DNA of 64,000 nt from Sphingomonas sp. FARSPH (GTDB lineage Bacteria; Pseudomonadota; Alphaproteobacteria; Sphingomonadales; Sphingomonadaceae). The stretch is from assembly GCF_003355005.1 (NCBI RefSeq), contig NZ_CP029985.1, positions 248,001 through 312,000 on the forward strand, read 5' to 3'. Position 1 is the stretch's first letter; each line of letters opens with the position of its first letter. This document shows positions 1 to 9,567 of the stretch, piece after piece. The notes under the pieces are model-generated. The model saw only the letters and a list, made by a program, of their open reading frames with translations, did not search any database and had not been told where the DNA came from. Both the position numbers and the translations under genes were made by a program.

Positions 1-363
1 CAGCGCGCCCCAGATCAGCGCGCTGGCGATCACCGCCTGCCACGGGCCAAGGAAGCGACGGAGGATACCCAGCACGCCCGCCATCAGCAGCGTCTCGGTA
101 ATCGGGCTGAACAGCGCGATCATCGCCCACAGCACCAGCGGCGGCGCCGCGCCCAGTTCCGGCCCCGCACCGCCCGGCGCCAGATGCGTCAGGACGAAGC
201 CGATCAGGACGCTGCCGCCCAGCGCGACCACCCAGCCGGTCAGGATCGCCAGCCACGCCCGCCGGTCCTCGAACAGCGGGGCGGGCAGGAGGCGCAGCGG
301 CCCGCGGCCGGCCCGCCATGCCGGACTCCGATCCGCCTCCACACCCCGCAGCATGTCCATCAT
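1..363 (-). CDS. CPBP-type intramembrane protease-like protein (partial, C-terminus outside window)
   Basis: Membrane protein gene whose 5' end is in the window; 121 codons are visible. The ATG at 363 follows GAGGAG at good spacing, and a second ATG follows at once. A hydrophobic helix lies at about residues 35-58, then a segment containing SPITETLLMAG and a further helix ending IWGAL, the arrangement of the CAAX-protease/bacteriocin-processing (CPBP) family. The usual EExxxR motif reads TETLLMAG here, so the second glutamate appears to be missing and activity is uncertain. Family assignment is tentative because the histidine motifs lie outside the window. Confidence 0.55.
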   Translation of the reverse strand, partial: MMDMLRGVEADRSPAWRAGRGPLRLLPAPLFEDRRAWLAILTGWVVALGGSVLIGFVLTHLAPGGAGPELGAAPPLVLWAMIALFSPITETLLMAGVLGILRRFLGPWQAVIASALIWGAL

Positions 364-433
364 CGCCGTCTCCTCGTCGCCGCCGCTGTGGCGCACAACG
401 CGTTAAGGACGGATGACGCCGCTTTCGTTCCCT

Positions 434-2092
434 TTAGGATACCAGCGCCGCGGTCCCGCACCGCGCGCCGGGCACCCGCACGTCGGCCTGCCCGACCCGG
501 ATGCCCGCCACCTGCTGCACCTGGTCGAGCAGCCCGTCGAGCGCCGGCGTCGCGCCGGTCAGCGCGCCGAGCAACGGTGTCGTCAGCGGCGATGTCCCGA
601 CGTCGATGCCGAGCACGTTGATCCGGATGTCCAGCCGTTGCATCAACGATGCGACCAGCCCCTGCGTCAGCGACGTCGCGTTGACCGTCTGCACCGCGCC
701 GTTCGCGATGTCGGTGGGCGAGAAGGTCAGCCGCTGCCACCCCGTCCCGCCGAGCTGGATATCCGCCAGCCCGCGGATGCTGGTCAGCGGCACGCTCAGC
801 AAGGTGGCGTATTGCGACGGCAACGGCGTCGACAGCGCGTAGAAGGCGGGGTCCGACACGGACGCGATCATCGCGCGCCCGGGCGATGCCTGCGCATCGA
901 CGTCGACGGTCGCGCCGCCGCTGCCGCAGGTGATCGCCGCGAGCCGCGCGCTCGCGCCCGCGCCTTCGATGACCACCGGCAGCTCCGCCGCCGCCAGCCC
1001 GACGCCCAGCACGTCGACGCGCGCGGTGACGCCCAGCCGAACCTGCGCGGTACTGACGGTGACGGTGGCGTCATGCCCCACCTTGATCCACGGCGACGTG
1101 GCGGAGCGACTGCCGATCGCCATACGCACGTTGGTCGAAGCGAGCCCGGGCACCTGCACGCCGAGGCCGAGCGTGACCTGCCGGTCGCCGCCCGTCCCGA
1201 CCAGCGCCTCGCGCAGCAGCGCATCGGCCGCGACGCTCACCGCCGGCGGCGTGGCGCTGCTGCCCAGGTCGATCAGCCGGCGCACGTCGACCTGCGTCGG
1301 CGGCACCTTCAACGCGACCTGTCGCAACACCGCGCCCGCGCTCGACGACGAAGACGCATCGGCCATCGCGGTGATCAACGTCGGCAGATCGACGATCGAG
1401 GTCGCGGTCGAATCGAACGTCCCCAGGCTGACGCCGGCGCGCGTCTTCAACAGGCTGGACAGCGCCAGCACGTCGACGTTCGCCCCCACCAGGGCATTAT
1501 AATCGGCGACCGACAGGTTGAGGTTCACGCCCGCCAGCGACGACAGCAGCGCGCCCGGCACGCCGCCCTGCACACTGACGAGGCGCGACCCGATCGCGAT
1601 CGCTGCCTCGCCGGTCCGCGCCGCCGTCGCGGTCGCCTGCAGGTCCTGGAATCGTTTGCCGGTCAGCACGCCTGCGAAGAACAGCGGCACCCGCCGCCGC
1701 AGCACGACGCGCACCGCGGTCCGATCGGTCGCACTCGGCTGGAACCGCGCCGCCGGTGCGATGCTGCGGTCGGGCACGTAGCTGCCCGTCTGCGCGCTGG
1801 CCAGGCTGACGCCGTCCATCCCCTCCGCGGCGATCAGCTGCGCGGTCGCGGTCGTCGCATCGCCGCTGGTGACGCTCGCCAGCGCGGCACGGTCGGCTAG
1901 CCCCTGCAACTGCTGCCGGCGCATCACCATCGATCCGTAATCGACCGCGGTCGCCGCCCCGCCGAGGAAGATCGTGATCAGAAACACCGACAGGATCGAC
2001 ACGCTGCCCTCGCGCGCCGCGATCAGGCCGCGTGGCGCCCCCCAAAGCCGATACATTGCCGCCATCGTCGTCGCCCCCCGGCCCGACATCAC
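434..2092 (-). CDS. TadG-like pilus assembly protein
   Basis: About 550 residues. The N-terminus has a short basic stretch followed by one hydrophobic helix (SVFLITIFLGGAATAVDYG, about 34-52) and the MRRQQLQGLADRAALA stretch typical of Tad_N/TadG proteins, which resemble pseudopilins and are anchored in the inner membrane with a long periplasmic part. The rest is serine/alanine/valine-rich with no recognised enzyme motif. The start is GTG at 2092 or ATG at 2089; both overlap the upstream TadE-like stop, so the genes are translationally coupled. No other tad genes are near, so which pilus it serves is unknown. Confidence 0.75.
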   Translation of the reverse strand: MMSGRGATTMAAMYRLWGAPRGLIAAREGSVSILSVFLITIFLGGAATAVDYGSMVMRRQQLQGLADRAALASVTSGDATTATAQLIAAEGMDGVSLASAQTGSYVPDRSIAPAARFQPSATDRTAVRVVLRRRVPLFFAGVLTGKRFQDLQATATAARTGEAAIAIGSRLVSVQGGVPGALLSSLAGVNLNLSVADYNALVGANVDVLALSSLLKTRAGVSLGTFDSTATSIVDLPTLITAMADASSSSSAGAVLRQVALKVPPTQVDVRRLIDLGSSATPPAVSVAADALLREALVGTGGDRQVTLGLGVQVPGLASTNVRMAIGSRSATSPWIKVGHDATVTVSTAQVRLGVTARVDVLGVGLAAAELPVVIEGAGASARLAAITCGSGGATVDVDAQASPGRAMIASVSDPAFYALSTPLPSQYATLLSVPLTSIRGLADIQLGGTGWQRLTFSPTDIANGAVQTVNATSLTQGLVASLMQRLDIRINVLGIDVGTSPLTTPLLGALTGATPALDGLLDQVQQVAGIRVGQADVRVPGARCGTAALVS

Positions 2093-2568
2093 ATGCCGCC
2101 CAGCAGGATGCTGGCGCGCTGCACGATGCGTTGCGGCGGTGCCGGCACGAACGGCAGTCGCACGATCGACAGGCCGGCGGTATCGTACGTCACCGTCACG
2201 GTCAGCCGGTTCGACTGTTCGACCACGGCGACCTGCGCCTGCTGCATGTTGTAACTGCCGACCGCGCGGAGATTGTCCGTCGCCTTGGTCGTCGCGAGCG
2301 ACTGGCGCTCCCCGGCATCCAGCCCGGCGATCGCGGCACGCGCGCCATCACTCGCGGCCCGCTGCACACCGTTCGCCAGAAAATACCACCATGAATAGGA
2401 GATGATCCCGAAACTGAACATCAACAGGATAGGCGCCACAATGGCGAACTCGATCAGCGCAGAGCCCTTGCGATCCGCACCGACCTCACGAACCCGACGA
2501 CATCGCCCCCGCGATATCGTTTCCCAGCCCCAACGATCTTTTCGCTCCGCCCCGGACCTGAAAGTCAT
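2089..2568 (-). CDS. TadE-like pseudopilin
   Basis: A 159-residue protein. After a charged N-terminus of about 34 residues comes GSALIEFAIVAPILLMFSFG, the glycine/glutamate-containing processing region and transmembrane helix of the TadE family, whose members are cleaved by a prepilin peptidase and take part in Flp pilus assembly. The start is supported by AAGGAGG just upstream. Its stop overlaps the start of the TadG-like gene. The 5' region carries a candidate promoter and two dyads described separately. Confidence 0.8.
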   Translation of the reverse strand: MTFRSGAERKDRWGWETISRGRCRRVREVGADRKGSALIEFAIVAPILLMFSFGIISYSWWYFLANGVQRAASDGARAAIAGLDAGERQSLATTKATDNLRAVGSYNMQQAQVAVVEQSNRLTVTVTYDTAGLSIVRLPFVPAPPQRIVQRASILLGGM

Positions 2569-2626
2569 GGCGACCTCCTTGCCCGGCGATTCTTCCGCTT
2601 TATTACCTAATGATATTCTAAAAACT

Positions 2627-2642
2627 CATTTCGGTCGAAATG
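2627..2642. promoter_or_regulatory. Palindrome, possible operator
   Basis: CATTTCGGTCGAAATG: seven-base arms around a two-base centre. It lies between the candidate -10 box and the tadE-like start, where a repressor could bind. Operator function is inferred from symmetry and position only. Confidence 0.35.
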
Positions 2643-2713
2643 GTCGGCCCATCATGTCTTCCGATCCGGTTCTTTTTGTCGGATCGCCTGGCTATTTCAG
2701 CAAAGATGGTGCA

Positions 2714-2753
2714 ATTATACGCCCGATCCGACTGCGGTATTTGTCCAGGACAA
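2714..2753 (-). promoter_or_regulatory. Candidate promoter with symmetric -35 region for the tadE-like gene
   Basis: Reading on the minus strand, a perfect TATAAT (2714-2719) lies downstream of the palindrome TTGTCCTGGACAA (2741-2753). A good -35 hexamer at 17-base spacing is missing, so the palindrome may be an activator or repressor site rather than a sigma-70 -35 box. Confidence 0.35.
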
Positions 2754-3041
2754 GATGAAATCGAGCAAGGCTCTGTCCCATCCGGACGGGGGCCCGATAT
2801 ATTGTGCACCAGCACAAAAATCCGCTCTTGCGGTAGCAGCAAATGCGCGCCCTCCCGCATGGGCCCCGTGCACGTCGAACGGGGCAACGCTCCGCGCTGG
2901 AGACGATGACAGGGCCGAGCCCCGCACTGTCGGCAGAACGGCGCAGAGCCATTGCGCGCATGTCCGAACGGGCCCGGCATGACGAATGGGCAGATCAGCC
3001 GCAAATCATGCTCTTCGAGCAACGCCCACCCACCACGCACG

Positions 3042-3073
3042 AAAAAGGGGCGCCGCGCCGCCGCGACGCCCCT
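3042..3073 (-). terminator. Rho-independent terminator of clpX
   Basis: On the minus strand a GGGGCG...CGCCCC stem with GC-rich inner pairing is followed by TTTTT, just downstream of the clpX stop. This is the canonical intrinsic terminator layout. Confidence 0.75.
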
Positions 3074-3100
3074 TCATCGGGCCGCCAGGACCGGCCGCGG

Positions 3101-4366
<1,266 letters not shown>

Positions 4367-4498
4367 TCAAACTTCCTTGTCGCGGGGGAAATCCCCGCTG
4401 GTGAGGCCGGGCATGGTAACCCGGCCGGTACGCAAACCACAACGGGCAAACGTCCCTAATGGCCACGTCGGGCGCACGCCCGGCGCGGCCCAAGGGCG

Positions 4499-5188
4499 TT
4501 ACGCCGCCTGCGCGACCTCGTCGGCCGGCGTCGGGCGCTTGTCGAACACTTCATCGACCAGGCCGAAATCCTTCGCCTCATGCGCCTCAAGGAACGTGTC
4601 GCGGTCCATACGACGCTCGATCTCTTCCAGCGGCTGACCGGTATATTGCGCGTACAGGTCGTTCATCCGCTTGCGGATGCGCAGGATTTCCTTCGCCTGG
4701 ATCTCGATGTCGGATGCCATGCCCTGCGCGCCGCCCGACGGCTGGTGGATCATAATCCGCGCATTGGTCAGCGCGATGCGCATACCCGGCTCGCCGCTCG
4801 CGAGCAGGAAGCTGCCCATCGACGCCGCCTGGCCGATGCACACTGTGCCGACGCGCGGCCGGATGTACTGCATCGTGTCGTGGATCGCCATACCCGCCGT
4901 GACGACGCCGCCCGGCGAGTTGATGTACATGAAGATGTCCTTCTTCGGGTTCTCGGACTCGAGGAAGAGCAGCTGTGCGGTGATCAGGCTGGCCATGCCG
5001 TCCTCGACCCCGCCGGTCACGAAGATGATCCGCTCGCGCAGCAGGCGGCTGAAAATGTCGAACGACCGCTCGCCGCGGTTCGACTGTTCGATGACGATCG
5101 GCACGAGCCCTGCCTGGGTCTGCCGCAAGCCAAGGCCTGCGCGCCCCAGATGGCTCGCGAAATCACCGGTCTCGAACGGATTGTGCAT
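4499..5188 (-). CDS. clpP: ATP-dependent Clp protease proteolytic subunit ClpP
   Basis: Serine protease forming the tetradecameric chamber served by ClpX (and ClpA). The protein is 229 residues with a normal catalytic triad: S123 in AASMG, H148 in MIHQPSGG and D197 in MDRD, with the usual Ser-His (25) and His-Asp (49) spacings. The first ~30 residues are a propeptide-like extension before IVIEQSNRGERSFDI. The gene directly precedes clpX. Confidence 0.97.
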   Translation of the reverse strand: MHNPFETGDFASHLGRAGLGLRQTQAGLVPIVIEQSNRGERSFDIFSRLLRERIIFVTGGVEDGMASLITAQLLFLESENPKKDIFMYINSPGGVVTAGMAIHDTMQYIRPRVGTVCIGQAASMGSFLLASGEPGMRIALTNARIMIHQPSGGAQGMASDIEIQAKEILRIRKRMNDLYAQYTGQPLEEIERRMDRDTFLEAHEAKDFGLVDEVFDKRPTPADEVAQAA

Positions 5189-5243
5189 GGAAATCTCTCT
5201 TATGCCCTAAGGAGCGCCAACATCGGCGCTTGGCCCGGACAGT

Positions 5244-6176
5244 TCAAGCCCCGGCGGACGGCGCGGGCTGTCCCAGATAGGCGAGCCGGCGCACCTCGCG
5301 CCGTCCGCGCACCACCGTGTCGAGGATCAGGCCCGCAAACCAGCACAAGGCCGCGACGATCATCAGCCCGGTGATGAGGATCGCGGTGGGAAAGCGCGGC
5401 ACGAGCCCGGTGTGCATATAGGTGATCGCCAGCGGCACGGCGAGCACGACGCCGACCAGCGCGAGCAGCGCGGCGATCGCGCCGAAGAACAGCAACGGCC
5501 GCTCGATCCGGTACAACGTCACGATCGTACGCAGGATGCGCCAGCCGTCCGAATAGGTGCTGAGCTTCGACGTCGATCCTTCCGGCCGCGCGAAATAGGG
5601 CGTCTCGACCTCCGCGACCGGCATCTTCAGTTCGAGCGCGTGGACGCTGATCTCCGTCTCGATCTCGAACCCCGACGACAGCGACGGGAAGCTTTTCACG
5701 AACCGGCGCGAAAAGACGCGATAGCCCGACAGGATGTCGGTGAAGCTGCGCCCGAACAGCCGCGCCAGCATGCCCGTCAGCAATGCGTTGCCGAACCGAT
5801 GCCCGCGGCGATAGCTTTCCTGCACCTGGCTGATCCGGCTGCCGACGATCATGTCGGCCTGCTCCTCCAGCAGCCGCGCGACCAGCGCGGGCGCGGACGC
5901 GGCATCATAGGTCGCGTCGCCGTCCGCCATCACATAGACGTCGGCGTCGATGTCGGCGAACATCCGCCGCACGACATTGCCCTTGCCCTGGATACGCTCG
6001 CGCCGGACGATCGCGCCCGCAGCGCGCGCCACCTCGACGGTGCGGTCGCGCGAATTGTTGTCGTAGACGTAAACGGTCGCGCCCGGCAGCGCGGCGAGGA
6101 ACCCCGCGACCGTCTGCGCGATCGCCGCCTCTTCATTGTAGCAGGGCAGCAGAACTGCGATCCGTGGCTGCGTCAC
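5244..6176 (-). CDS. Family 2 glycosyltransferase (dolichyl/polyprenyl-phosphate sugar synthase-like)
   Basis: GT-A glycosyltransferase probably acting at the inner membrane on a polyprenyl-phosphate acceptor. IAVLLPCYNEE starts the nucleotide-binding fold, YVMADGDATY supplies the metal-binding Asp motif (DGD) and SGYRVFSRRF is typical of DPM1/DPG-synthase relatives. Two C-terminal hydrophobic helices (LLFFGAIAALLALVGVVLAV and a second at ILITGLMIVAALCWFAGLIL) anchor it. I prefer the GTG start at 6176, next to the conserved fold; an upstream start at 6221 would add 15 low-complexity residues. It stands alone after clpP; acceptor and sugar are unknown. Confidence 0.85.
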   Translation of the reverse strand: MTQPRIAVLLPCYNEEAAIAQTVAGFLAALPGATVYVYDNNSRDRTVEVARAAGAIVRRERIQGKGNVVRRMFADIDADVYVMADGDATYDAASAPALVARLLEEQADMIVGSRISQVQESYRRGHRFGNALLTGMLARLFGRSFTDILSGYRVFSRRFVKSFPSLSSGFEIETEISVHALELKMPVAEVETPYFARPEGSTSKLSTYSDGWRILRTIVTLYRIERPLLFFGAIAALLALVGVVLAVPLAITYMHTGLVPRFPTAILITGLMIVAALCWFAGLILDTVVRGRREVRRLAYLGQPAPSAGA

Positions 6177-6228
6177 TTTACTGCCCCCACTGCCACCTTG
6201 TGCCGCAAGGCCCCGCTCCAACCTTTAA

Positions 6229-6322
6229 CGTCATTCCCGCGAAGGCGGGAATCCAGAAACGCTGACGCCCGATACCATCGCGAGACCCGCGCGTCTGGAT
6301 CCCCGCCTCCGCGGGGATGACG
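6229..6322. repeat. Palindromic intergenic repeat, copy 1
   Basis: Bounded by CGTCATTCCCGCG on the left and CGCGGGGATGACG on the right, each arm itself containing a small CCCGC/GCGGG hairpin; about 94 bases. Near-identical ends recur at 18318-18413, and related ends at 6351-6452 and 28968-29048. This is a REP/BIME-like intergenic family without coding potential. Confidence 0.75.
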
Positions 6323-6350
6323 TACGGGCTTGGCGATAGCCCCAGACATT

Positions 6351-6452
6351 CGTCATCCCGGCGAACGCCGGGACCCACTGATGCGGAACGACCGTCGTGT
6401 TCCCGCCCCCGCCCGCGCGGGCCCATGGGTCCCGGCGTCCGCCGGGATGACG
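6351..6452. repeat. Palindromic intergenic repeat, copy 2 (variant)
   Basis: Same architecture as copy 1 but with the arms CGTCATCCCGGCG and CGCCGGGATGACG; the inner arms GGGACCCA and TGGGTCCC also pair. It lies tandem to copy 1 in the gap between tig and the glycosyltransferase gene. Confidence 0.7.
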
Positions 6453-6487
6453 TGCAGGGAGGGAGCATGCCCCCTCCCCCATCATGG

Positions 6488-8185
6488 TTACGCGTCGGCC
6501 TTCGGCGCGGCGGCCTTCTTCGCGCGCGACTTCTTCGCCGGCGCGTCGGCCGCCTCGGCACCCTCGGCCTTTTCGGCGGCTTCCGGCGATGCTTCGGTCA
6601 CCTGCGTTTCCGCCTCGATGGGCGCCGCGGCCTTCTTGGCGCGCGGCTTCTTGGCCGGAGCCTCGGCCCCCGCCTCGGCCTCGCCCGCGGCGGCCGGCGC
6701 TTCGACCGCGCCCGCGTCCTCGCCCTTGGCGGCGGGCTTCTTCGCGGCGGCCTTCTTGGCGGGCTTCGCCTCGCCTTCCGCGGCATCGGCCTTCTTCGCC
6801 GACTTGCGCGGCTTGGGGTTGTCGTGGTCGTGGCTGTGCGTGCCGGTCGCGAAGCCGTCCTCGCTCTCGATCGCGGCTTCCAGCTCCTCGCGGGTCGCAT
6901 CGCGATCGGTGATCTCCGCCTTGTCGAACAGGAAGTCGACGACCTTGTCCTCGTACAGCGGCGCGCGCAGCTGGGCTGCCGCCATCGGCTCCTGCTGAAC
7001 GTACTGGATGAAGCGCTGGCGATCTTCCGGCCCGTATTGCTGCGCGGCCTGCGCGATCAGGCGGTTCATTTCCTGGTTGCTGATCTCGACGCCGTTCGCC
7101 TGGCCGATCTCGGACAGCAGCAGGCCCAGGCGGACGCGGCGCTCGGCGATCTTGCGATAATCGTCGCGCTCCGCTTCCATCTCGGCCAGCGCCGCCTGCG
7201 GGTCTTCCTCGTGGCTCGCCTCATGCTCCAGCTGCTGCCAGATCTGCGCGAACTCGGCCTCGACCATCGACGGCGGCACTTCGAAATCATGGCCTTCCGC
7301 CAGCTGGTCGAGCAGCTTGCGCTTCATGTGCGTGCGGGTGAGCCCGTTATGCTCCTGCTCGATCTGACCCTTGATCAGGCCGCGCAGCTGCTCGAGGCTT
7401 TCCAGACCCAGGTTCTTGGCCAGATCCTCGTCGATCTTGCTCTCGCCCGCGGTCTTCACCGACTTCACCGTGATGTCGAACGTCGCTGGCTGGCCAGCGA
7501 GGTTCGCGGCGCCGTAATCCTCCGGGAAGGTGACGTGCAGCGTCTTTTCCTCGCCGGTCTTCACGCCGACCAGCTGGTCCTCGAAGCCGGGGATCAGGCG
7601 GCCCGAGCCGAGCTCGACGCCCATGTCGGTGCCGGTGCCGCCGTCGAAGGCGACGCCGTCCGCGGTCTTGCCGACGAAATCGACGGTGACCAGGTCGCCC
7701 ATCTCGGCCGCCTTGTCGCCCGCATCGTCCCAGCGCTTCGACTGGTCGGCGAACTTCTTCAGCTGCTCGTCGACAAGGTCGTCACCGACCGGCACCGTCA
7801 GCCGCTCCAGCTTCAGCGCGTCGATCGCGGGCGTCGGCACCGTGGGCAGCACTTCGAGCTCGACCTTGACCTCGGCATCCTTGCCGGGCGCATAGCCTTC
7901 GTTCAGCGCGACCGACGGCTGCATCGCGGGGCGCAGGCCCTTGTCGGCGATCAGCGCCTGCACGCCCTGCTGGATCGCATTGTTCAGCGCGTCGGCGGCC
8001 AGCGCCTCGCCGTGCATCTTGCGCACCAGGTTCGCCGGCACCTTGCCGGGGCGGAAACCGGGCATGCGCACCTGCGGGGCGACGCGCTTCACCTCGGCAT
8101 CGACCTTGGCGTCGATATCCTTGGCGGTGATGGTCAGCGTGTAGGCGCGCTTCAGCCCCTCGTTCAACGTCTCGACAGTCTGCAT
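6488..8185 (-). CDS. tig: Trigger factor (ribosome-associated chaperone) with basic C-terminal tail
   Basis: Chaperone and prolyl isomerase that binds the ribosome exit tunnel. MPGFRPGKVP at 41-50 holds the ribosome-binding signature GFRxGKxP; an FKBP-like PPIase domain follows at about 150-240, then the helical C-domain to about residue 430. The last ~135 residues are unlike E. coli trigger factor (432 residues): histidine-rich (THSHDHDN) then repeated AKK/PAKK blocks rich in Ala, Lys and Glu, giving 565 residues in all. Start chosen at MQTVETLNEG; the same frame runs upstream through the tRNA gene and is not coding there. Confidence 0.95.
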   Translation of the reverse strand: MQTVETLNEGLKRAYTLTITAKDIDAKVDAEVKRVAPQVRMPGFRPGKVPANLVRKMHGEALAADALNNAIQQGVQALIADKGLRPAMQPSVALNEGYAPGKDAEVKVELEVLPTVPTPAIDALKLERLTVPVGDDLVDEQLKKFADQSKRWDDAGDKAAEMGDLVTVDFVGKTADGVAFDGGTGTDMGVELGSGRLIPGFEDQLVGVKTGEEKTLHVTFPEDYGAANLAGQPATFDITVKSVKTAGESKIDEDLAKNLGLESLEQLRGLIKGQIEQEHNGLTRTHMKRKLLDQLAEGHDFEVPPSMVEAEFAQIWQQLEHEASHEEDPQAALAEMEAERDDYRKIAERRVRLGLLLSEIGQANGVEISNQEMNRLIAQAAQQYGPEDRQRFIQYVQQEPMAAAQLRAPLYEDKVVDFLFDKAEITDRDATREELEAAIESEDGFATGTHSHDHDNPKPRKSAKKADAAEGEAKPAKKAAAKKPAAKGEDAGAVEAPAAAGEAEAGAEAPAKKPRAKKAAAPIEAETQVTEASPEAAEKAEGAEAADAPAKKSRAKKAAAPKADA

Positions 8186-8256
8186 CTTGGGCCTTCGATC
8201 TGGAGAAAATGCCTGAAATCTTCTGAGGCTTCCGGTCCCGCCACTGGCAGCGGGAC

Positions 8257-8341
8257 TGGTGCGGGCGAAGGGACTCGAACCCCCACATCTTGCGATACTG
8301 GAACCTAAATCCAGCGCGTCTACCAGTTCCGCCACGCCCGC
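8257..8341 (-). tRNA. tRNA-Leu (anticodon TAG)
   Basis: Class II tRNA of 85 bases. The acceptor stem GCGGGCG pairs with CGCCCGC and the gene ends in encoded ACCA. The anticodon arm is CTGGA-TTTAGGT-TCCAG, giving TAG (reads CUA and related leucine codons). The T arm GGGGGTTCGAGTCCC is intact, and there is a long variable arm. It lies immediately upstream of tig on the same strand. Confidence 0.95.
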
Positions 8342-8454
8342 ATGAGGACCCGCCGTTGGGCGCGCGTCTATATCAGCATGGCGCAAAGGCACAAGGGGAG
8401 GCAACCGTTCGCATCGCAATGGCGTTCAGCAAGGCCAACCAGGAGAGAGCGAAA

Positions 8455-8616
8455 ATGGCCACGCAGCCCCCGCCCGAAGCCCCGACCCCGACGCCGCAGC
8501 CGGCGGAGCCGACCGCGCCGCCGCCCGAAATCACGCCGCCGACGCCCGATGTCGACGTCCCCTCGCCCGGCACGCCCGGCACCGATCCGGGCACGCAGAC
8601 CCCGGCCGAAATCTGA
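8455..8616 (+). CDS. Small proline-rich hypothetical protein
   Basis: Unrecognised 53-residue protein made almost wholly of Pro, Thr, Glu, Ala and Asp (PPPEAPTPTPQPAEPTAPPP and similar). AGGAGA lies about nine bases before the ATG, which supports translation. No signal peptide, no hydrophobic segment; likely disordered. It is followed 17 bases later by another small acidic gene, probably in one transcript. Confidence 0.55.
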   Translation: MATQPPPEAPTPTPQPAEPTAPPPEITPPTPDVDVPSPGTPGTDPGTQTPAEI

Positions 8617-8633
8617 CGCGCAAGGGAAAAATC

Positions 8634-8882
8634 ATGAGCGCAAGCGATCCGCATCCGGACAGCCCGCCCGCCGAGGCGCCGGACACGAACCCCGACAGCC
8701 CGCCTGCGGAACCTCGCGACGATCCACGCCCCGACATCCAGCAGGTGGTCGAGGCGCGCGCCGACGCGGTCGCGCGCGGCGAAGGCGGCGAGGAACCCGC
8801 GCGCTTCACCGATGCCGGTGCCTTCGACGGCAACAGCGGCACCGGCGGCGAGGTGAAGAATCAGGACCTGACCCAGCAATAA
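8634..8882 (+). CDS. Small acidic hypothetical protein
   Basis: Unrecognised 82-residue protein. The first half has two imperfect PDSPPAE repeats and many Asp/Pro residues; the second half has a short charged helix-like stretch (IQQVVEARADAVARGEG) and a Gly/Asn-rich end. It is soluble and probably largely disordered. It sits 17 bases after the proline-rich gene and ends at a strong hairpin. A GGGAAAAATC spacer precedes the ATG, a modest ribosome-binding site. Confidence 0.6.
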   Translation: MSASDPHPDSPPAEAPDTNPDSPPAEPRDDPRPDIQQVVEARADAVARGEGGEEPARFTDAGAFDGNSGTGGEVKNQDLTQQ

Positions 8883-8888
8883 CCCTCC

Positions 8889-8914
8889 GAAGGGCGCCCG
8901 ATCCGGCGCCCTTC
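8889..8914. terminator. Bidirectional terminator-like hairpin
   Basis: GAAGGGCGCC and GGCGCCCTTC form a perfect ten-base stem around a six-base loop, exactly in the 34-base gap between convergent genes. T-tracts are minimal, so termination strength is uncertain. Confidence 0.6.
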
Positions 8915-8916
8915 GT

Positions 8917-9546
8917 TCATGGTGCCGGCGGTACGCGCCGCGCGGTCACGACGGTAATCGTCTGTTGGGGCACCTGCCCCTTGAACGCACCGTTGACGGT
9001 CGCGGTCGGTGACACGGGCGTGTCGAGGATCTTTTCCACCACATCCATGCCCTCGACGACATGGCCGAACGCGGCATAGCCCAGATTGTCGCCGGGTTTC
9101 GACGGGTCGGCGTCGAGCGAGGGGCTCTGGTCGCCGACGCTGATCGTGAAGTCGCCGCGCGCGCTGCCCGGCTCGAACCGCGCGACGGAGATCGCGCCGC
9201 TCGTATGGTGAAGTCCGGTCTGCGTCGTGGGCTCGTGCTTGATCGGCGGCAGTACGCGCTTGGGATCGCCGTTGGTGCCGAACTGGACGAAGCCGAACTG
9301 CGGCGCGACCTTCACCGCACGATAGAAGACGACGCCGTCCAGCCTTTTGCCGTCGACATATTTCAGGAAGTTGCCCGCGGTGACCGGCGCATGCTGCGTA
9401 TCCGCCTCGATCACGATCCGCCCCGCGGTCGTGTCGAGCGCGACGCGCGGCAGCGGCGCGACGGCAGGCGCCGCCGCCTGCTGCTGTGCCGCGGCCGGCA
9501 GGCTCGCCATCATTGCCAGCGCCGTCAGCGCCCGTCGCACGGTCAT
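8917..9546 (-). CDS. Periplasmic cyclophilin-type peptidyl-prolyl isomerase
   Basis: Prolyl cis-trans isomerase assisting folding of exported proteins. The 209-residue protein starts with a signal peptide (RRALTALAMMASLPAAAQ, cleavage after about residue 21). The cyclophilin fold follows: IVIEADTQHAPVTAGNFLKYV, VVFYRAVKVAPQFGFVQFG and the FGHVVEGMDVVEKI end motif. The active-site Arg is kept in FYRAV, while the loop after it departs from the PPIA consensus, as in other bacterial exported cyclophilins. It lies downstream of gatB on the same strand with a 21-base gap. Confidence 0.9.
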   Translation of the reverse strand: MTVRRALTALAMMASLPAAAQQQAAAPAVAPLPRVALDTTAGRIVIEADTQHAPVTAGNFLKYVDGKRLDGVVFYRAVKVAPQFGFVQFGTNGDPKRVLPPIKHEPTTQTGLHHTSGAISVARFEPGSARGDFTISVGDQSPSLDADPSKPGDNLGYAAFGHVVEGMDVVEKILDTPVSPTATVNGAFKGQVPQQTITVVTARRVPPAP

Positions 9547-9567
9547 CCGCCTGTCTCCTTTTGCCGT

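Larger units (their letters stand above)
2569..3041. other. Gene-less stretch upstream of the tadE-like gene
   Basis: About 470 bases without a convincing gene, noticeably more AT-rich near the tadE-like start than the coding DNA around it. Minus-strand open frames here show no domain or good ribosome-binding site. It holds a TATAAT-like hexamer and two palindromes (2627-2642 and 2741-2753), so I read it as the control region of the tadE/tadG pair. Confidence 0.5.

Noticed and set aside
2618..3040. 140-codon minus-strand gene upstream of the tadE-like gene
   Set aside because: Composition is irregular (many Cys, Arg, Pro), there is no ribosome-binding site, and it overlaps the promoter-like elements and palindromes.
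6317..8308. Long plus-strand open frames antisense to tig and to most other genes
   Set aside because: In GC-rich DNA the antisense and shifted frames of real genes stay open for long stretches; these give Arg/Ala/His-rich, domain-free products without ribosome-binding sites.
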